From Diprion similis (taxonomy: Eukaryota; Arthropoda; Insecta; Hymenoptera; Diprionidae): 64,000 nt of DNA. Of this stretch, positions 53,901 through 63,627 are shown piece after piece. The DNA is taken from the NCBI RefSeq assembly GCF_021155765.1, contig NC_060118.1:10537646-10601645 (forward strand), given 5' to 3'. The translations under genes were made by a program, and so were the position numbers. The stretch's first letter is position 1. Each line of letters begins with the position of its first letter. The notes under the pieces were generated by a model, which was given only the letters and a program-made list of their open reading frames with translations, had not been told where the DNA came from and made no database searches.

Positions 53901-56083
53901 AAATTTAACAAATTTTTTGGACTATGAAAAATGAATAATAGAATTTCAAAAAAAAAAAATCAGCCAATGAGACAAAGTATGCAAAAACATTTTGTCCAAA
54001 TTTGGAGAAAATTGGTCGTGTCGTTTTCGAGATATTCTAGTCAAGGAATCGGAAACGTAGGTTTGAGATAATCGAGTTGAAACTTCGATGAATCGTTCGC
54101 AATTTTTGCAATTCTTCGGATTTCATCATGCAATTTGAACACACAATATTCTTTACACTTCATACTCCAAATTTTCAGAATCACGAATAAATAGAAAACC
54201 GATTTTTTAAATATTCTACTTGGATGTGCCTCCTTAAAAAAAGTTTCTTTAGCTTGAAAAAAAAAGATTTCGTGATAAGATGAGCTTTCTATGTTATCTG
54301 GACGATCGGACCCATTTGATTTTGTACTCTTCTCTTTTTTTTTGATGTTATTGCTTTTTTATCATAAATTTGCAAGTAGAGCGCGAGTAATAGGTAAAAA
54401 AAAGTGAAATCATTGTTTTTTTTTTTCAAACCGATTGTACATGCGACGATTTTTTCTCAAATTCGCTAAATAAGTGCGAGTAATAAGTAAAAATTGAAAA
54501 CGTATATTTTTTCAAAATCCGATTCTATATGTCAAGCATTTTTAATATTCTATAAAGGATCTTCTTAATTCCCTGTTTCAGGATACCAGAACCCACGTCG
54601 TTGTCGAACTCTACGATACGGAAAGATCCTACGTCGAGGCTCTTCAGATACTAGTCAACGTAAGCTGAGAAATTTATTTAAAATTTATAAAAATTTTCAA
54701 TGATTTTATCTCAATTTTTTTTTTTTGTACTTGTGTGTGCAATTTTTATTTTATTTTTCAGTACTTTAGGTTGTTTTTCATTAATTCTAGTGAATTAGTA
54801 TCAATTCAGCGAGTTATTTATTAAAATAAATTATAATACCTAAACAAAAGCTTAAGAGTGGAAAATAATCTATATACGATAGAATTAAAGGGATATTCAC
54901 GAATTGAAAGTTCGCCCTGTTTACAAAGCGAGTCTCTCTTTCTTTCTCTCTCTCTGTGATACGCGATATTATAAACTAAATAAATTTAACAACTATTGAG
55001 CATGCATAAGATGAATTTGAGACTACAGCGCTGTTGAAATTTTCCCGCGTTTATGCGCACGCCGAGTATAATATTATTATACCAACACACGTGTTATATT
55101 GTAAACGATAAATTGGTTCGAATCTTCAAAGAATATTTGGCAACTCGGTAGTCGCCGTCGCTGCTGCGCCGCCATTAATTTTCCATATGCGTGATCGTTT
55201 GCGGAGACTTATTATAAATTCAGTTTACATTATAGTATACCTACTCAGATTGCTGTTGCAAAACGACGAGCACGGAAATATGAGTTACTCGACTGTTTGA
55301 AACGGTTAATTCTAGCCGACTGGCTTCAACCGATTTTCCACTCTGCAACAAACTTGCGCCGAAAATTCACTTCGACGCATTCCCATAAATCCCAGTTTGG
55401 ATTATCCAGCCGCCACGACTCGAAGGATGCAGATGAAATTATTTCTACTCGGATTCTGGTCTCTCTCTCGAGTTATTTAATGCATTCTCGTGAGAATTTT
55501 TCCGCGGAAAAATTTAACTGTAACGCGATGCGGTAAAGTTTTTATTATTAATAATAATCGATTCGAAGCACGATTAACCGAATTTAATTTCTTCGTTAAA
55601 AATATCGATGGATTCAAAAATAGGAACAGCAGGAACGAATCCCGACGTATGTAAAATAAAATCAAGTAAGAAATTACAAACTTCAAATTTGAATGACAAT
55701 TTAATTTTAGAAAATACTTTCATCAGAATTAAACCAACTATCTGTTTTTCGTATTCGATGTACGAATTTTTTTTATACCAATTCATTGATTGTTTGATAT
55801 TCAGGCCGATCGAAAAATATGAGTTAACAAAAAGGTAAAAAAAAAAAAAAAAAAAATTGCGGCAAATTTGATAATAATCGGAAAAAAATCAAATTGCGAA
55901 GGTGAATCGTAGATATATCGGCAAAATCAATACGAAGCGAGGACAGGATGCAGATCATCCGGCGCCAGAGCAACGTTCGTATTGCAAATAACATCCAGCG
56001 GCGCCGATCCGACCGAGATTCGCGAGTCGTGGGAAAATAAATACATAATATTGGATACACCGATGCGTGCAAATAACCGTAAT

Positions 56084-56115
<32 letters not shown>

Positions 56116-59100
56116 GCGTGCGGTGGATCAGCGGGATATATTTTCCGAATAACTGCGTTTAAACCGCGGCAGCAACACGCAGCGGAAGTGCAGTCGGGGG
56201 ACTAAATAATACGCATTTCTCGAGCTTTCGGTAAATCGCGAGGTTTAACGACTATTTCGAAAAGCGAATATCGCTCGCATTCCTTTGGCGAATTTCGCGC
56301 GTTTCATCTCAAATTCTCTGATCGTTGAATATGTTTTTTATTTATTTATTTATTTATTTTTTTTTCGTTTGACGATATTTCAAAGACCACGAAAAGAAAA
56401 AGAAAAAAATTTATGAATCGTTGTTTTGAAAAAGGCAGGTATTATTATTGTGTAATTTTCATGGATTGTGTGTGTGTTTTTTTTTTTTTTTTTTTCTTGT
56501 AATTTTATATCTTACTGCAGGTACTTATATATGGGGTATTCCACGCCAATTCGATCAGTATTAAGCCCCGATCATCTCAAAATCATTTCATGTTTTTTTT
56601 TTAGATTCTACTTGATAAAAAACGCCAGTCTGAATTTTTTTTCAAATTTTTTATTAAACCGTCAATTTTTTATAAACATTTGAAGCCGATTGCGAATGCC
56701 CATTTTATTTCAATCTGAAAAAAAATTCTCAAAAATCCAGTGAAAGACGCAAAACATCCCCCGTTAAGGAAAACGTGGGCCGAATTTTTTTTTCTATTCT
56801 TTTATCACCTAATTCGAAATTTTTTAATTCTGAAACTCAAAATTATCTTTACTAAGTAGAATGGCGCGTCATTGAATTGGTAAAATCGAATATTTACAAG
56901 TAAATTGACCCTCATTTGAAGCTTACGATTTGATCCGGTGTTAATTTTGGGTTTAAAAATTTTTAAATTCCAAATTAAGTGATGAAAAAAAAAAAAATAG
57001 AAAAAAAAAAAACGATTTGAGAAAAAAAAATAAAAAAAAAAAATTAAAGAAATTCAGGCCGTGTTTTTTACCGAGTAGAATGTTAGAAAAAAACATGAAA
57101 TGATTTTGAGATCGTCGGGGTTTAACACTAGTTGAGTTGGCAGAAAAATAATTTCGTGATGAAACTGGGTTTTGGTTTTTGACTTAAAACAAAAAACCTG
57201 CCGACAAAAAATTGACTGCATGACGTCACGCATGCCAAATCCGTATCTATATACTCAGACGTAAGAAAAAAAAACTGAAATTCAATTGCACGTAACTTTT
57301 TTAATAAAGTAAAGTTTTTAACAGGAACGAAAGAATACGACCTAATTATTTTTAAACACTGTGTCGTTTTATACATACATGTGTAATTTTTTTCCACCAT
57401 GAAACTTCCCTATCGTGACTTTTCGACGCGTATAATAAAAGCTGGTTGCTGGTTTATAAGCTGGCGTTAAGCCAGAAACGTTTGACACGCGAGACAACTA
57501 AATAGTGTAGTAGATTTTGAATTCAAATTTGAAACGAGGTCTCTTCTGCCCGGTTCTCTTGAGCCGCGGCGACGAGTTGAGTAAACACGCGTTAATTAGC
57601 GGAGGAATTTTGTAAATTCAAACTTACAGAGTGAAAAAATAATTCACTCAATTTTATGAAACTAAACCGTTTCTGTTGGCTCGAAGAATTCGTTTGTTAA
57701 TTGCTCGATTAAGGGGGCGGGGGGATAATTATTGGGGATGAAATATTTTATTGAGCTTCTAAATCTGGGCGGAGAAAAAACGCGAAAGTTGTTTCTGATG
57801 TCAGAGGAAACAAGCAGAGCGCGTTTACTAACTGCTTTCACTATTACATTCGTTAAAAATAATTAATCCTCGAGTCATTAAAAGTCCGTTTTATTAATAC
57901 GGGCAAAAATAAAAATCCAAGAATTTCAATATGTTATAAGAAAAGATGCGAAGAATTCTGGCTACTGATACATCGGCTGTGCGTGAAAATGAAGAGGAAA
58001 AATACAAGAGCAATAGAAAATAATCATCCACTCAGTTTTACTCCGAGCTTCGAACTGCAAAGTGTTATATTTAATTGAGGATATTGCAATAGCGCGTCTT
58101 ATATGTATATATATATATATTTAGATGATTTTCACTCCACGTTTCACACATCACGATGCCATATCAGTGATTCGTACTTATATGTAAAAACACTCGCGGT
58201 GGAAAAAGTGAAAGTCATCCTCCTTTTTCCATTCAGATTCTACTTTGCTCTTCATCTTGCGCTCGGAATACGGATTATGTAATACAAATTATCGCTACAA
58301 TGCGAACCAAGAAAAATTCGGTTCCTTTTCTACGTGTATAAACCTTCGAGAGAATTAACTATAGGAAAGGGTTAGGAAAAGTGGGCCCCTGAAATTTTTT
58401 TAATAACAAGCAAGTCAATTTTGATCAAATTAACCAACAGAATTTTTTATTAAATATGAATTATTCGGAAATCATTTACTCGAGTAATTTTTTGCTTTAG
58501 TCTCAACTCGTCAAAGTGAAATAATTATCTGAACTTGAATTTATGATCACTTATTCTCGAAAAAGTTACACAATAATTTAACACAATTGTTTATATGACA
58601 AGTAAACATTTTATTTCGATTTTAGGCATTATTTTCTTAAAAGGCCCACTTTGCCCCACCCTCCCCTATACATGTGTCATACAATTTAGTTTTCCAAGAG
58701 GTGGATTATTTCTCGTACAATCATCGCGTGAGATCGTTTGCTTATTTCAATTGGCAAGGCAATCGTTTTTCGTTATTGTTCTTCTCTTCATCTTCTTCTT
58801 CTTTTTCTTTTTCTTTTTGTTTTTCCCTGTATTATTACCATAGAAATAATGTACAAAGACGTTAATTTGCAGAAATATCTCCAGCCTCTGAAAAGCCCCG
58901 AAAATAGTGGCCTCGTAGATTCTGCCACTGTTGACGAAATATTTTACCAGGTAAGATTATACATAAAATTTATCCCATTAGTTGCATTTATTTACAATAA
59001 TCAATTCCTTAAATAATTCACTATTTCCCTTATTGTTTTTATTGTTGTTGTTGCTCTAAAACTCGCAACTATTGTCGCAAAAAATATCCAATAACAGGAT

Positions 59101-62100
59101 ATTAACAATTGCAATACCGACCATTTTTTACAACTCAAATTCTTCTTTAGGTTCCAGCGATACTGAGTCACCACGAAATATTTCTCGAAGAGTTAAGGAA
59201 ACGATTGGAATCATGGGAACTACGACAGACCATAGGCGACGTGTTTCTAGACGTGGTAATATTTCTACAAGCCAATTCAAGATGCGTTTGCAATTCACGC
59301 GATAACATCATTCGTTCAATTGTTACACTATTGTTGGAAGTTTCTTTCTTTCCCCCTCTTTTTTTTTTTCACTCTTTATTTTTTCTCTCTCACCTTCAAA
59401 CTTCCGACACAATATTGCCACAAGATTTTTTGACAAAATAATATTGCATTGCTTCAGCGAGCAAAGAAATTACGGATGAATTATGGAAGACATAAGAAAT
59501 AAAAAACAAAATTGAAATATCGAGAAAATAAGAATATTCACTATTTTATACGCTGAGAAAAGTTTTTTTACAGTCTGTTGTCGAAGTTAAAGAAGAAATG
59601 ATCTATTCGATTTTTAATGATCGACTAAAACTTGACTCGTAAAATCCGATAGTTTATATTTGTATATATGTATAAAAAAAAAAAGTTGAAGAAAGAATGT
59701 ACGTAAAATATGGTATAAATGATACGAGGAAAAATAGCGAGAAACAAACGAAAACAAAGGAATAAATTTTCTTCTGCAGTTCACAAAGCCCGACGTCTTA
59801 GAGACGTATACGCTTTTTTTAGACAATTGGAAATCAGCGAAAAAGGCAATAAAGACAACGTGCCAAGCGAAACCAGCATTTGCAAGATTTCTCGAGGTAA
59901 ATATTTACAGTATATTTATACTTTTTATCATATTCATATATACATATATGCGAAATTTGAATTTTCAATTTCCTCCATTTTTAAAAAATATTTTTTAGTA
60001 CCCCTCAGAGGAGCTTTTCGGCTAAATTTGGTAATTTTTTTGATTACTCGTTACAAAAAATATCAAATTTAACATTTCAAACACAAAAAGTTTAATCAAA
60101 ACACTGTGAATATTTTTTATTGTATTTTTTCTGTAAAAGCCATCTCAAAACAAGGATTTTTTCAAGAAAAAAAAGAAAAAAAACTTCCATTTGGACCATT
60201 ATTAAGAAAGTTATGAACAAAAAACGAAAAAAGAGCGTTTTTTTTTGTTGAAAATTTGATAGTTTTTGAAAAAGTAATCAAGTAAAATAAAATCCAAAAA
60301 TTTACCAGACAGGCTCTTTTCAGAGGTATTAAAAAATGACAGAAAATTGAGGAAATCAAAAATCAAATTTTTCAAACCGGCCAATTTGGCGTGGAACGCC
60401 CCATTTATAAATATATATGTATATGTACGAAATAAAAAATACACACGGTTTAATTGACACTGATCGAATGTTTACACGGACGTTTGAAATGATCTCGTCG
60501 AATTTCGCAGACGATGGAAAGAGAGCACAAGGGTAAGCTCGGTCTGGACCAGCTGCTCATTAAACCGGTGCAAAAAATTCCGCGATACGAATTGCTCATT
60601 CAGAGGCTGCTCAAGCACACTGACCAAAATCATCCCGATCACGAGCTGCTGACCGCTGCTCAAAAAGAGGTTCACGAATTAGTCGTTAAGATAAATTGCA
60701 CCGAGAGGGAGTCTCTCGAGTGGGAACAGCAGCAGACGACTCTTAGAGAAGTCCAAGCTCTCGTCGAAGGACTAGCAGGGATCGTTACGAACGACAGGTG
60801 AGATTTCTACGACGATTTCTCACTTCTCGTCTCTCCATTTTTTTAGCATAAAGCATTCGTCAGTCGATGGATCGAAAGAGGGCGGTAAAAAAAAAAAAAA
60901 AAAAATTAAAAATAAATGAAGAAAGTTTAGTTTCTGCCGAACTCGACTGATTTTTGTGTGTGAATTTTTTTTATTTTGGTGGTATTGTTATTCTTACCTA
61001 GAAAAGTTTTAATTGGAAATTTATTTATTGCAGAGCATTTATTCGACACGATTTAGTGACGATAGCGTCGAACCAAGGAACTAGAAAAGAGAGAGCCTTG
61101 TTTTTATTTTCTGACCTGTTGGTGATAACGAGCATAAAGCGACGGAGTGGCACGATTAGAAAACCCTCAACGTGAGTTTTTTAGATTTTTCGAAAAATTT
61201 TAACCCACGTATTATCTAACAGCGCTTTTTCAAACCTCACAGGAGTTCCTGTCCCAACAGTTTAGTCGGTCTCCTCGAGGCGAACAAGTACAAAATGCTG
61301 ATGAGGATAGCGCTCGACGATCTCGAGGTGATGAAAGGTAATTACTTTGTCAAATACAAGAATATAAATTATATATATATATATGTTAGGGTGGCGCAAA
61401 AAAACTGACTATTTTTTTTTTTGAGTCTCGTGTGACAAAATGTTAGTTTTTGATGTTTCAAGAGCCCACTCCAAAGGACAGTTCAAAAAAAAAATTTTGA
61501 GAGGTCGCTCCACATTTTTTAAAACGTCAAAAATCGTCAAAAATCGATTTTTTTTTTTTAAATTTTTTTCTCTCTACGGTATAATTTTATAGACAAAAAA
61601 AAATTAGTTTCTGAAAGTTTCAGTTCAAAATTTGAATTTTGAAAGGTCGCTCATAATTTTTTTTCAATTTTTTGGTGCATTTCTTTAGATCTTTTCGAGC
61701 GACCTTTTAATATTCATATTAAAATTTCATAAATTTTTTTTCTTTAATTCAGTAAGAAAGAATCGATAACAATACACCACGACATGAATTAAAAATCAGA
61801 CAAAATACTGAAAATATAATTTTTATAATTTAATTTTTTGACGATTTTCGACATTTTAAAAAATTTGGAGCGACCTCTTCAAATTTTTTTTTTGAACTGT
61901 CCTTTGGAGTGGGCTCCTAAAACATCAAAAACTAACATTTTGCACACGAGACTCGAAAAAAAAAAGTAGTCGGTTTTATTCTGCCACCCTAATAAATATA
62001 TATATATATATAATATACACGTGAATGTATAATAATAAAAATTTTACCAAAATCTGTATTTCAACGTACAGCGAAAGACGAAAATCTCCGGCGAATGGCG

Positions 62101-63627
62101 AGGGAGGTTGATCACTTAAGAGAGGATTGCTCTACGTTGACTCAGCTGACGGAATTGGCGGCTAATTTGCACGGTACGAAGCAGCAGTTGGAAGAAGTGA
62201 TAAAGGATCTCCTCAGTCAAACTCAGCGACAATTGGCCGAGAGGAACGCAGCACATTCGCAGCTCGCTTGCTTGGAGCTGACTCTGAACACTCAGTGAGT
62301 CCGAAGACCAGAATAAAAGATTCAAATCTTAGTTTCTCGTCAATTTTCTAAAACACCTCTCTTTCCGCAGAGCTGGGATCGAGAATATATCGGTGATGTT
62401 CACCAAACCAGACAAGCGGGCGAGTTGGGAAGAGAGTTTCAACGAAGCGAAACAAAAACTGGGTGAGTCTAAGGGAGCGAAGATTCCAGAAAAAGAGACA
62501 AACTTTTGGGGTGGGTTTGGAATTTCGAATTGGCAAAGTTTCGAAAGCGCCAAATTCGGGATTACTCGGTGGCGAAACTTGAAGTAAAAAAAAAAAAAAA
62601 AAAAAAAATCAAACCTTTGAAAAAACATCAGGCTTTCCAATTTTTCGGAACTTTAATCCCGCCCCTAAATTTTTACGGATGAAACTCACGTAATTCGTAC
62701 ATCGACAGCTTTATCCGCGGACAGAAGACCTTGTCCAGAATTTGTGGGCCCGTTGCCTATCAGAAAAACTCGCGCCGGTCTTCAGTTCACTTGCGCAGCC
62801 CCGACACTGGCCAATGGCCAAGGGCCCCGGGACGTCTGGGTCTGCAACAGCGACGGATACGTTGGCCAAGTATGCGTCTTAAGCCTGACGCCGGAACCAC
62901 CCCAAGTGACTTCCTGCAACGGGGTTTGCAACGCGAGAATTCTCTGCGTCGCTGGTATCCCTGCCTGCACTCAGGGGTGAGTCGAATTCCATTTTGTAGT
63001 CCATTTCGTCGTTGTTGTTGAGAGTTACATAGTTCGACTGATCGCAAGGTCGAAAGGATGCTTAATTTTAGCCACCGTTGGGACTTTTATCGATAAAAAA
63101 AGAATTTACGGTGTCTCAATGATTTACATCCGACAGATCGAACCTCTGCGTACCAAACAACAATCCATTCGTGAGCAGTAAAAGCGGCATCAGCATTTCA
63201 GTTCAAGACGCAGATGCAACGGGTGGAAACATTCAATTGGACAGGTAAGAGCAAGACACATCGCACAAAGAATCATTCGCAAGTATTCACTAAAAAAAAC
63301 TTGGAAAACCTTCACGTTCGAAAGTTTGAAATCATTGAAATCATGATACCTAAACGATTATTATCTTCACATCTCGCGTTTCTGCAGTAGTTCAAGTTCC
63401 GATGACTCGGATTCTGATGACATTCCATGCGCTGATGCCGGGAGCTCTTCAATGGCTGGTGACGTTTCGAGTATGGAAGGGGTTGGCATGGAGGAGGATC
63501 TTAACCAGCCCACAATGTGGCTGGGAACCGAGGACGGCTGCATCCACGTCTACAACTGCAGTGACAATATTAGGATAAAGAAGAATAAAGTCAAGATCCA
63601 GCATGGCAGCAGCGTGCACTGTATTAT
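27226..63627 (+). CDS. ARHGEF17: Rho guanine nucleotide exchange factor, ARHGEF17 (TEM4) type, long isoform, 3' end outside window
   Basis: Activates Rho GTPases by GDP/GTP exchange. Nineteen exons join in frame: 27226-27378, 29020-29541, 30856-31074, 31154-31715, 32659-33060, 33632-33932, 34040-34343, 54582-54659, 58873-58950, 59151-59255, 59780-59896, 60511-60797, 61034-61171, 61243-61337, 62072-62294, 62371-62462, 62709-62976, 63137-63244 and 63388-63627, about 1,430 residues before the edge. The first 821 residues are Ser/Pro/Gly/Arg-rich and low complexity. The DH domain begins DTRTHVVVELYDTERSYVEA, the PH region follows, then the propeller (VWVCNSDGYVGQVC). The order and these phrases match ARHGEF17. 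A TGA at 27220-27222 precedes the ATG in frame. The 29020 acceptor is uncertain (28999 also keeps frame). The 32659-33060 exon has no internal ATG but is fully open. Confidence 0.9.
27379..29019. other. Intron 1 of the RhoGEF coding region
   Basis: About 900 bases of this intron are an inverted-repeat element (27540-28443). The remainder is AT-rich with an A-run at about 28887-28912. Confidence 0.6.
27540..28443. mobile_element. Non-autonomous element with TTAGGGWGGTC terminal inverted repeats
   Basis: The left end TTAGGGTGGTCCTCATTAGG and the complement of the right end (TTAGGGAGGTCG...) match, as do the following stretches ending AAATTTGAC / AATTTTGAC. There is no transposase frame inside. 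The terminal TTAGGGTGG core is shared with the element at 61386-61992. Confidence 0.65.
34427..34608. mobile_element. MITE-like element, ~182 bp with ~40-bp terminal inverted repeats
   Basis: AAGGTCCGTAGACAG at the left and CTGTCTACGGACCTT at the right are exact complements. The similarity continues inward to AAGGGAAGTCTTTGC / GCAAAGACCTTCCCTT. Two direct copies of CGCCATTTTTGTTC lie inside. The element is in the 20-kb RhoGEF intron just after the donor at 34343. Confidence 0.8.
35814..36089 (+). other. Candidate cassette or alternative terminal exon
   Basis: After the acceptor-like ATCAG at 35809-35813 the phase-0 frame is open to TAG at 36144. Inside it is a good donor (TTGC|GTAAGG) at 36089/36090, again phase 0. 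Used as a cassette it would insert 92 residues (containing GQRYTYFIPEDSASASRR) between THRN and DTRTHV. Used as a last exon it would end the protein before the DH domain. The acceptor lacks a good pyrimidine tract and the peptide is not recognised, so this is tentative. Confidence 0.25.
38148..38512. mobile_element. Foldback element, ~365 bp
   Basis: The left arm (GCGTGGATCGAATTTCGAG ... CTTGATTATAAAATTTT) pairs with the right arm (AAAATTTTATAATCAAG ... GATTCGATCCACGC). The outer parts (AATTATTG / CAATAATA) also match. There is no coding capacity. Confidence 0.7.
39778..39888. repeat. GC-rich inverted-repeat island with CTCF-like motif
   Basis: AAATTTTGCC at about 39779 and GGCAAAATTT at about 39876 bound a GC-rich segment in AT-rich intron. 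CCACCAGGTGGCTG at 39852-39865 resembles the CTCF core. The function is unproven. Confidence 0.4.
40503..40995. mobile_element. Foldback element with GGGGCGTTCCACG termini, ~490 bp
   Basis: The left end ATATGGGGCGTTCCACGTCA and right end TTGGCATGGAACGCCTCATA are inverted copies. Inner parts such as AGTACCCTTGAAAAGAG and its counterpart also pair. The same right arm recurs at 60320-60405. Confidence 0.75.
44160..44312. mobile_element. Fragment of the TTAGGGTGGC element family
   Basis: The stretch from GAACAACCTC through TTTGAACTGTCTTTTGTAG and CACGAGACTC to GCGACACCCTAATATA matches the right arm of the complete element at 61386-61992. The left arm is missing, and a poly(A) run interrupts the piece. 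Confidence 0.65.
44530..44780. promoter_or_regulatory. CpG-rich block inside the 20-kb intron
   Basis: This is a local island of CpG-rich sequence (for example CGCGCCGGCG, CGCGCGAGCGTCCGGACGCC) flanked by poly(T) and AT repeats. It could be an internal promoter or enhancer. No exon could be joined to it with confidence. Confidence 0.3.
47767..47793. repeat. (CA)n microsatellite
   Basis: A perfect CA run, followed by a G-rich stretch (GGGGAGGGGGGAGGGGGGAG) at about 47806-47826. Confidence 0.85.
49640..49885 (+). promoter_or_regulatory. 5' leader of the short RhoGEF isoform
   Basis: This region lies directly upstream of the alternative start at 49886. It contains an (AGC)n run at about 49652-49670 and at least one substantial upstream ORF (49755-49883). 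The transcription start probably lies between 49.3 and 49.6 kb, but no core promoter is decisive. Confidence 0.45.
49755..49883 (+). CDS. Upstream ORF of 42 codons before the short-isoform start
   Basis: It begins ATGAATTCTCAGACC and ends TGTTGA; only two bases (CG) separate its stop from the ATG at 49886. The predicted peptide (MNSQTTSSGFRCDINYC...) matches no family I know. With this spacing it could dampen, or feed ribosomes by reinitiation into, the short RhoGEF isoform. Whether it is translated is unknown. Confidence 0.35.
   Translation: MNSQTTSSGFRCDINYCVFADYNETSTVRSNDCGIQTTETQC
49886..49960 (+). CDS. ARHGEF17: Alternative first exon of the RhoGEF (short isoform)
   Basis: Twenty-five codons (MSVGRRLASQPSEDSEDNEN, then VTKRV) end exactly in phase 0 at a donor GTGGGT. 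The next exon in the gene, at 54582, begins in phase 0, so the protein would read ...VTKRV-DTRTHVVVELY. This gives a RhoGEF with DH, PH and propeller but without the 821-residue N-terminal region. Acidic Ser-rich residues resemble a casein-kinase-type site cluster. The exon is inferred from frame, donor and position; no transcript evidence is available. Confidence 0.6.
50017..50687. mobile_element. Long foldback element, ~670 bp, just downstream of the alternative exon
   Basis: Arms of about 300 bases pair: AGTCGAATTAGACCG / ATTCGACTGATCT at the outside, AGCCGCCATCTTGG / AAAATGGCGGCTGAG in the middle, and AGGGTCGATATTTTTCG / CGAAAAATATCAACCC near the centre. The element begins about 57 bases after the donor of the alternative first exon. 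Confidence 0.75.
50909..50933. repeat. (CT)n microsatellite
   Basis: An uninterrupted CT run in the long intron. Confidence 0.85.
52500..52960. repeat. Cluster of ATCGAT words
   Basis: At least eight ATCGAT hexamers occur within about 450 bases, several in the form GAATCGATT or GTATCGATC. This is far above chance for a hexamer. The words resemble the core of DREF/BEAF-type sites. The + strand frame at 52472-52708 is a by-product. Confidence 0.5.
53522..54236. mobile_element. Non-autonomous element with AAGGCACATCC termini, ~715 bp
   Basis: The left end GAAGGCACATCCGAATAAAT and right end ACTTGGATGTGCCTCCTT are inverted copies. The next inner stretches (AATAAATAG... / ...CTATTTATTCG) are also similar. 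There is no transposase frame. It lies about 350 bases before the first DH exon. Confidence 0.65.
54582..60797 (+). CDS. ARHGEF17: RhoGEF DH (Dbl homology) domain exons
   Basis: Five exons (54582-54659, 58873-58950, 59151-59255, 59780-59896, 60511-60797) encode residues ~822-1042, the catalytic exchange domain. CR1 is VELYDTERSYVEALQILVN followed by KYLQPLKSPE. The central helices include VPAILSHHEIFLEELRKRLE. CR3 is LDQLLIKPVQKIPRYELLIQ, the Rho-contacting helix with the conserved KPVQ-I-RY pattern and no missing key residue. The first four exons are all phase 0 with lengths divisible by three, so individual exons could be skipped without frameshift. The intron 54660-58872 is 4.2 kb and contains a foldback element. 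Confidence 0.92.
54660..58872. other. Intron within the DH domain
   Basis: It is AT-rich, with a (GA)n run near 56084-56106 and a foldback element at 56530-57141. No gene is supported; the short frames lack family features. Confidence 0.55.
56530..57141. mobile_element. Foldback element with GGGGTATTCCACGCC terminus, ~610 bp
   Basis: The left arm (ATATGGGGTATTCCACGCCA ... AAAATCATTTCATG) pairs with the right arm (CATGAAATGATTTTGAGATC ... TTTAACACTAGTTGAGTTGG). The right terminus is truncated before the CGTGGAATACCCC end that is seen in the related fragment at 21.7 kb. Confidence 0.7.
59953..60410. mobile_element. Foldback element related to that at 40.5 kb
   Basis: The right end TTTGGCGTGGAACGCCCCAT matches the terminus at 40503-40995. 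Internal TAGTACCCCTCAGAGGAGC pairs with GGCTCTTTTCAGAGGTATT. The left terminus is degraded. It sits in the 614-base intron between the fourth and fifth DH exons, making up most of that intron. Confidence 0.65.
61034..62462 (+). CDS. ARHGEF17: RhoGEF PH region with helical insertion
   Basis: Four exons (61034-61171, 61243-61337, 62072-62294, 62371-62462) encode residues ~1043-1225. The first strands read RAFIRHDLVTIAS and RALFLFSDLLVITSIKRRSG, typical of the PH domain following a DH domain. LEANKYKMLMRIALDDLEVMK follows. The 62072-62294 exon encodes a Leu/Glu/Gln-rich helical stretch (VDHLREDCSTLTQLTELA ... EEVIKDLLSQTQRQLAE), a long insertion characteristic of ARHGEF17. SWEESFNEAKQKLG closes the region as the C-terminal helix. 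A TTAGGGTGGC element occupies most of the 734-base intron after 61337. Confidence 0.88.
61386..61992. mobile_element. Complete TTAGGGTGGC foldback element, ~607 bp
   Basis: The left arm (TTAGGGTGGCGCAAAAAAAC ... GAGTCTCGTGTGAC ... AGAGCCCACTCCAAAGGACAG ... GAGAGGTCGCTCC) pairs almost base for base with the right arm (GGAGCGACCTCTTC ... CTGTCCTTTGGAGTGGGCTC ... CACGAGACTC ... CTGCCACCCTAA). Flanks are AT repeats, so a TA target duplication cannot be resolved. There is no coding capacity. Confidence 0.8.
62709..63627 (+). CDS. ARHGEF17: Start of the RhoGEF C-terminal beta-propeller
   Basis: Three exons (62709-62976, 63137-63244, 63388-63627) encode residues ~1226-1430. RKTRAGLQFTCAAPTL leads into the first blade (DVWVCNSDGYVGQVCVLSL), then CNARILCVAGIPACTQG, an acidic Ser-rich linker (SSSSDDSDSDD), and MWLGTEDGCIHVYNCSDNIR, a second recognisable WD40-like blade. 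The final donor leaves two bases (AT), so further exons must follow beyond 64000. No stop codon is present in the window. Confidence 0.85.

Larger units (their letters stand above)
34344..54581. other. 20-kb RhoGEF intron
   Basis: It separates the N-terminal exon block from the DH domain. It holds the alternative first exon at 49886, several foldback elements, a CpG-rich block near 44530-44780, many AT dinucleotide runs (43494-43519, 44327-44355, 44940-44974), a (CA)n run near 47767-47793 and long poly(A)/poly(T) tracts. No other gene is supported. Confidence 0.6.
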
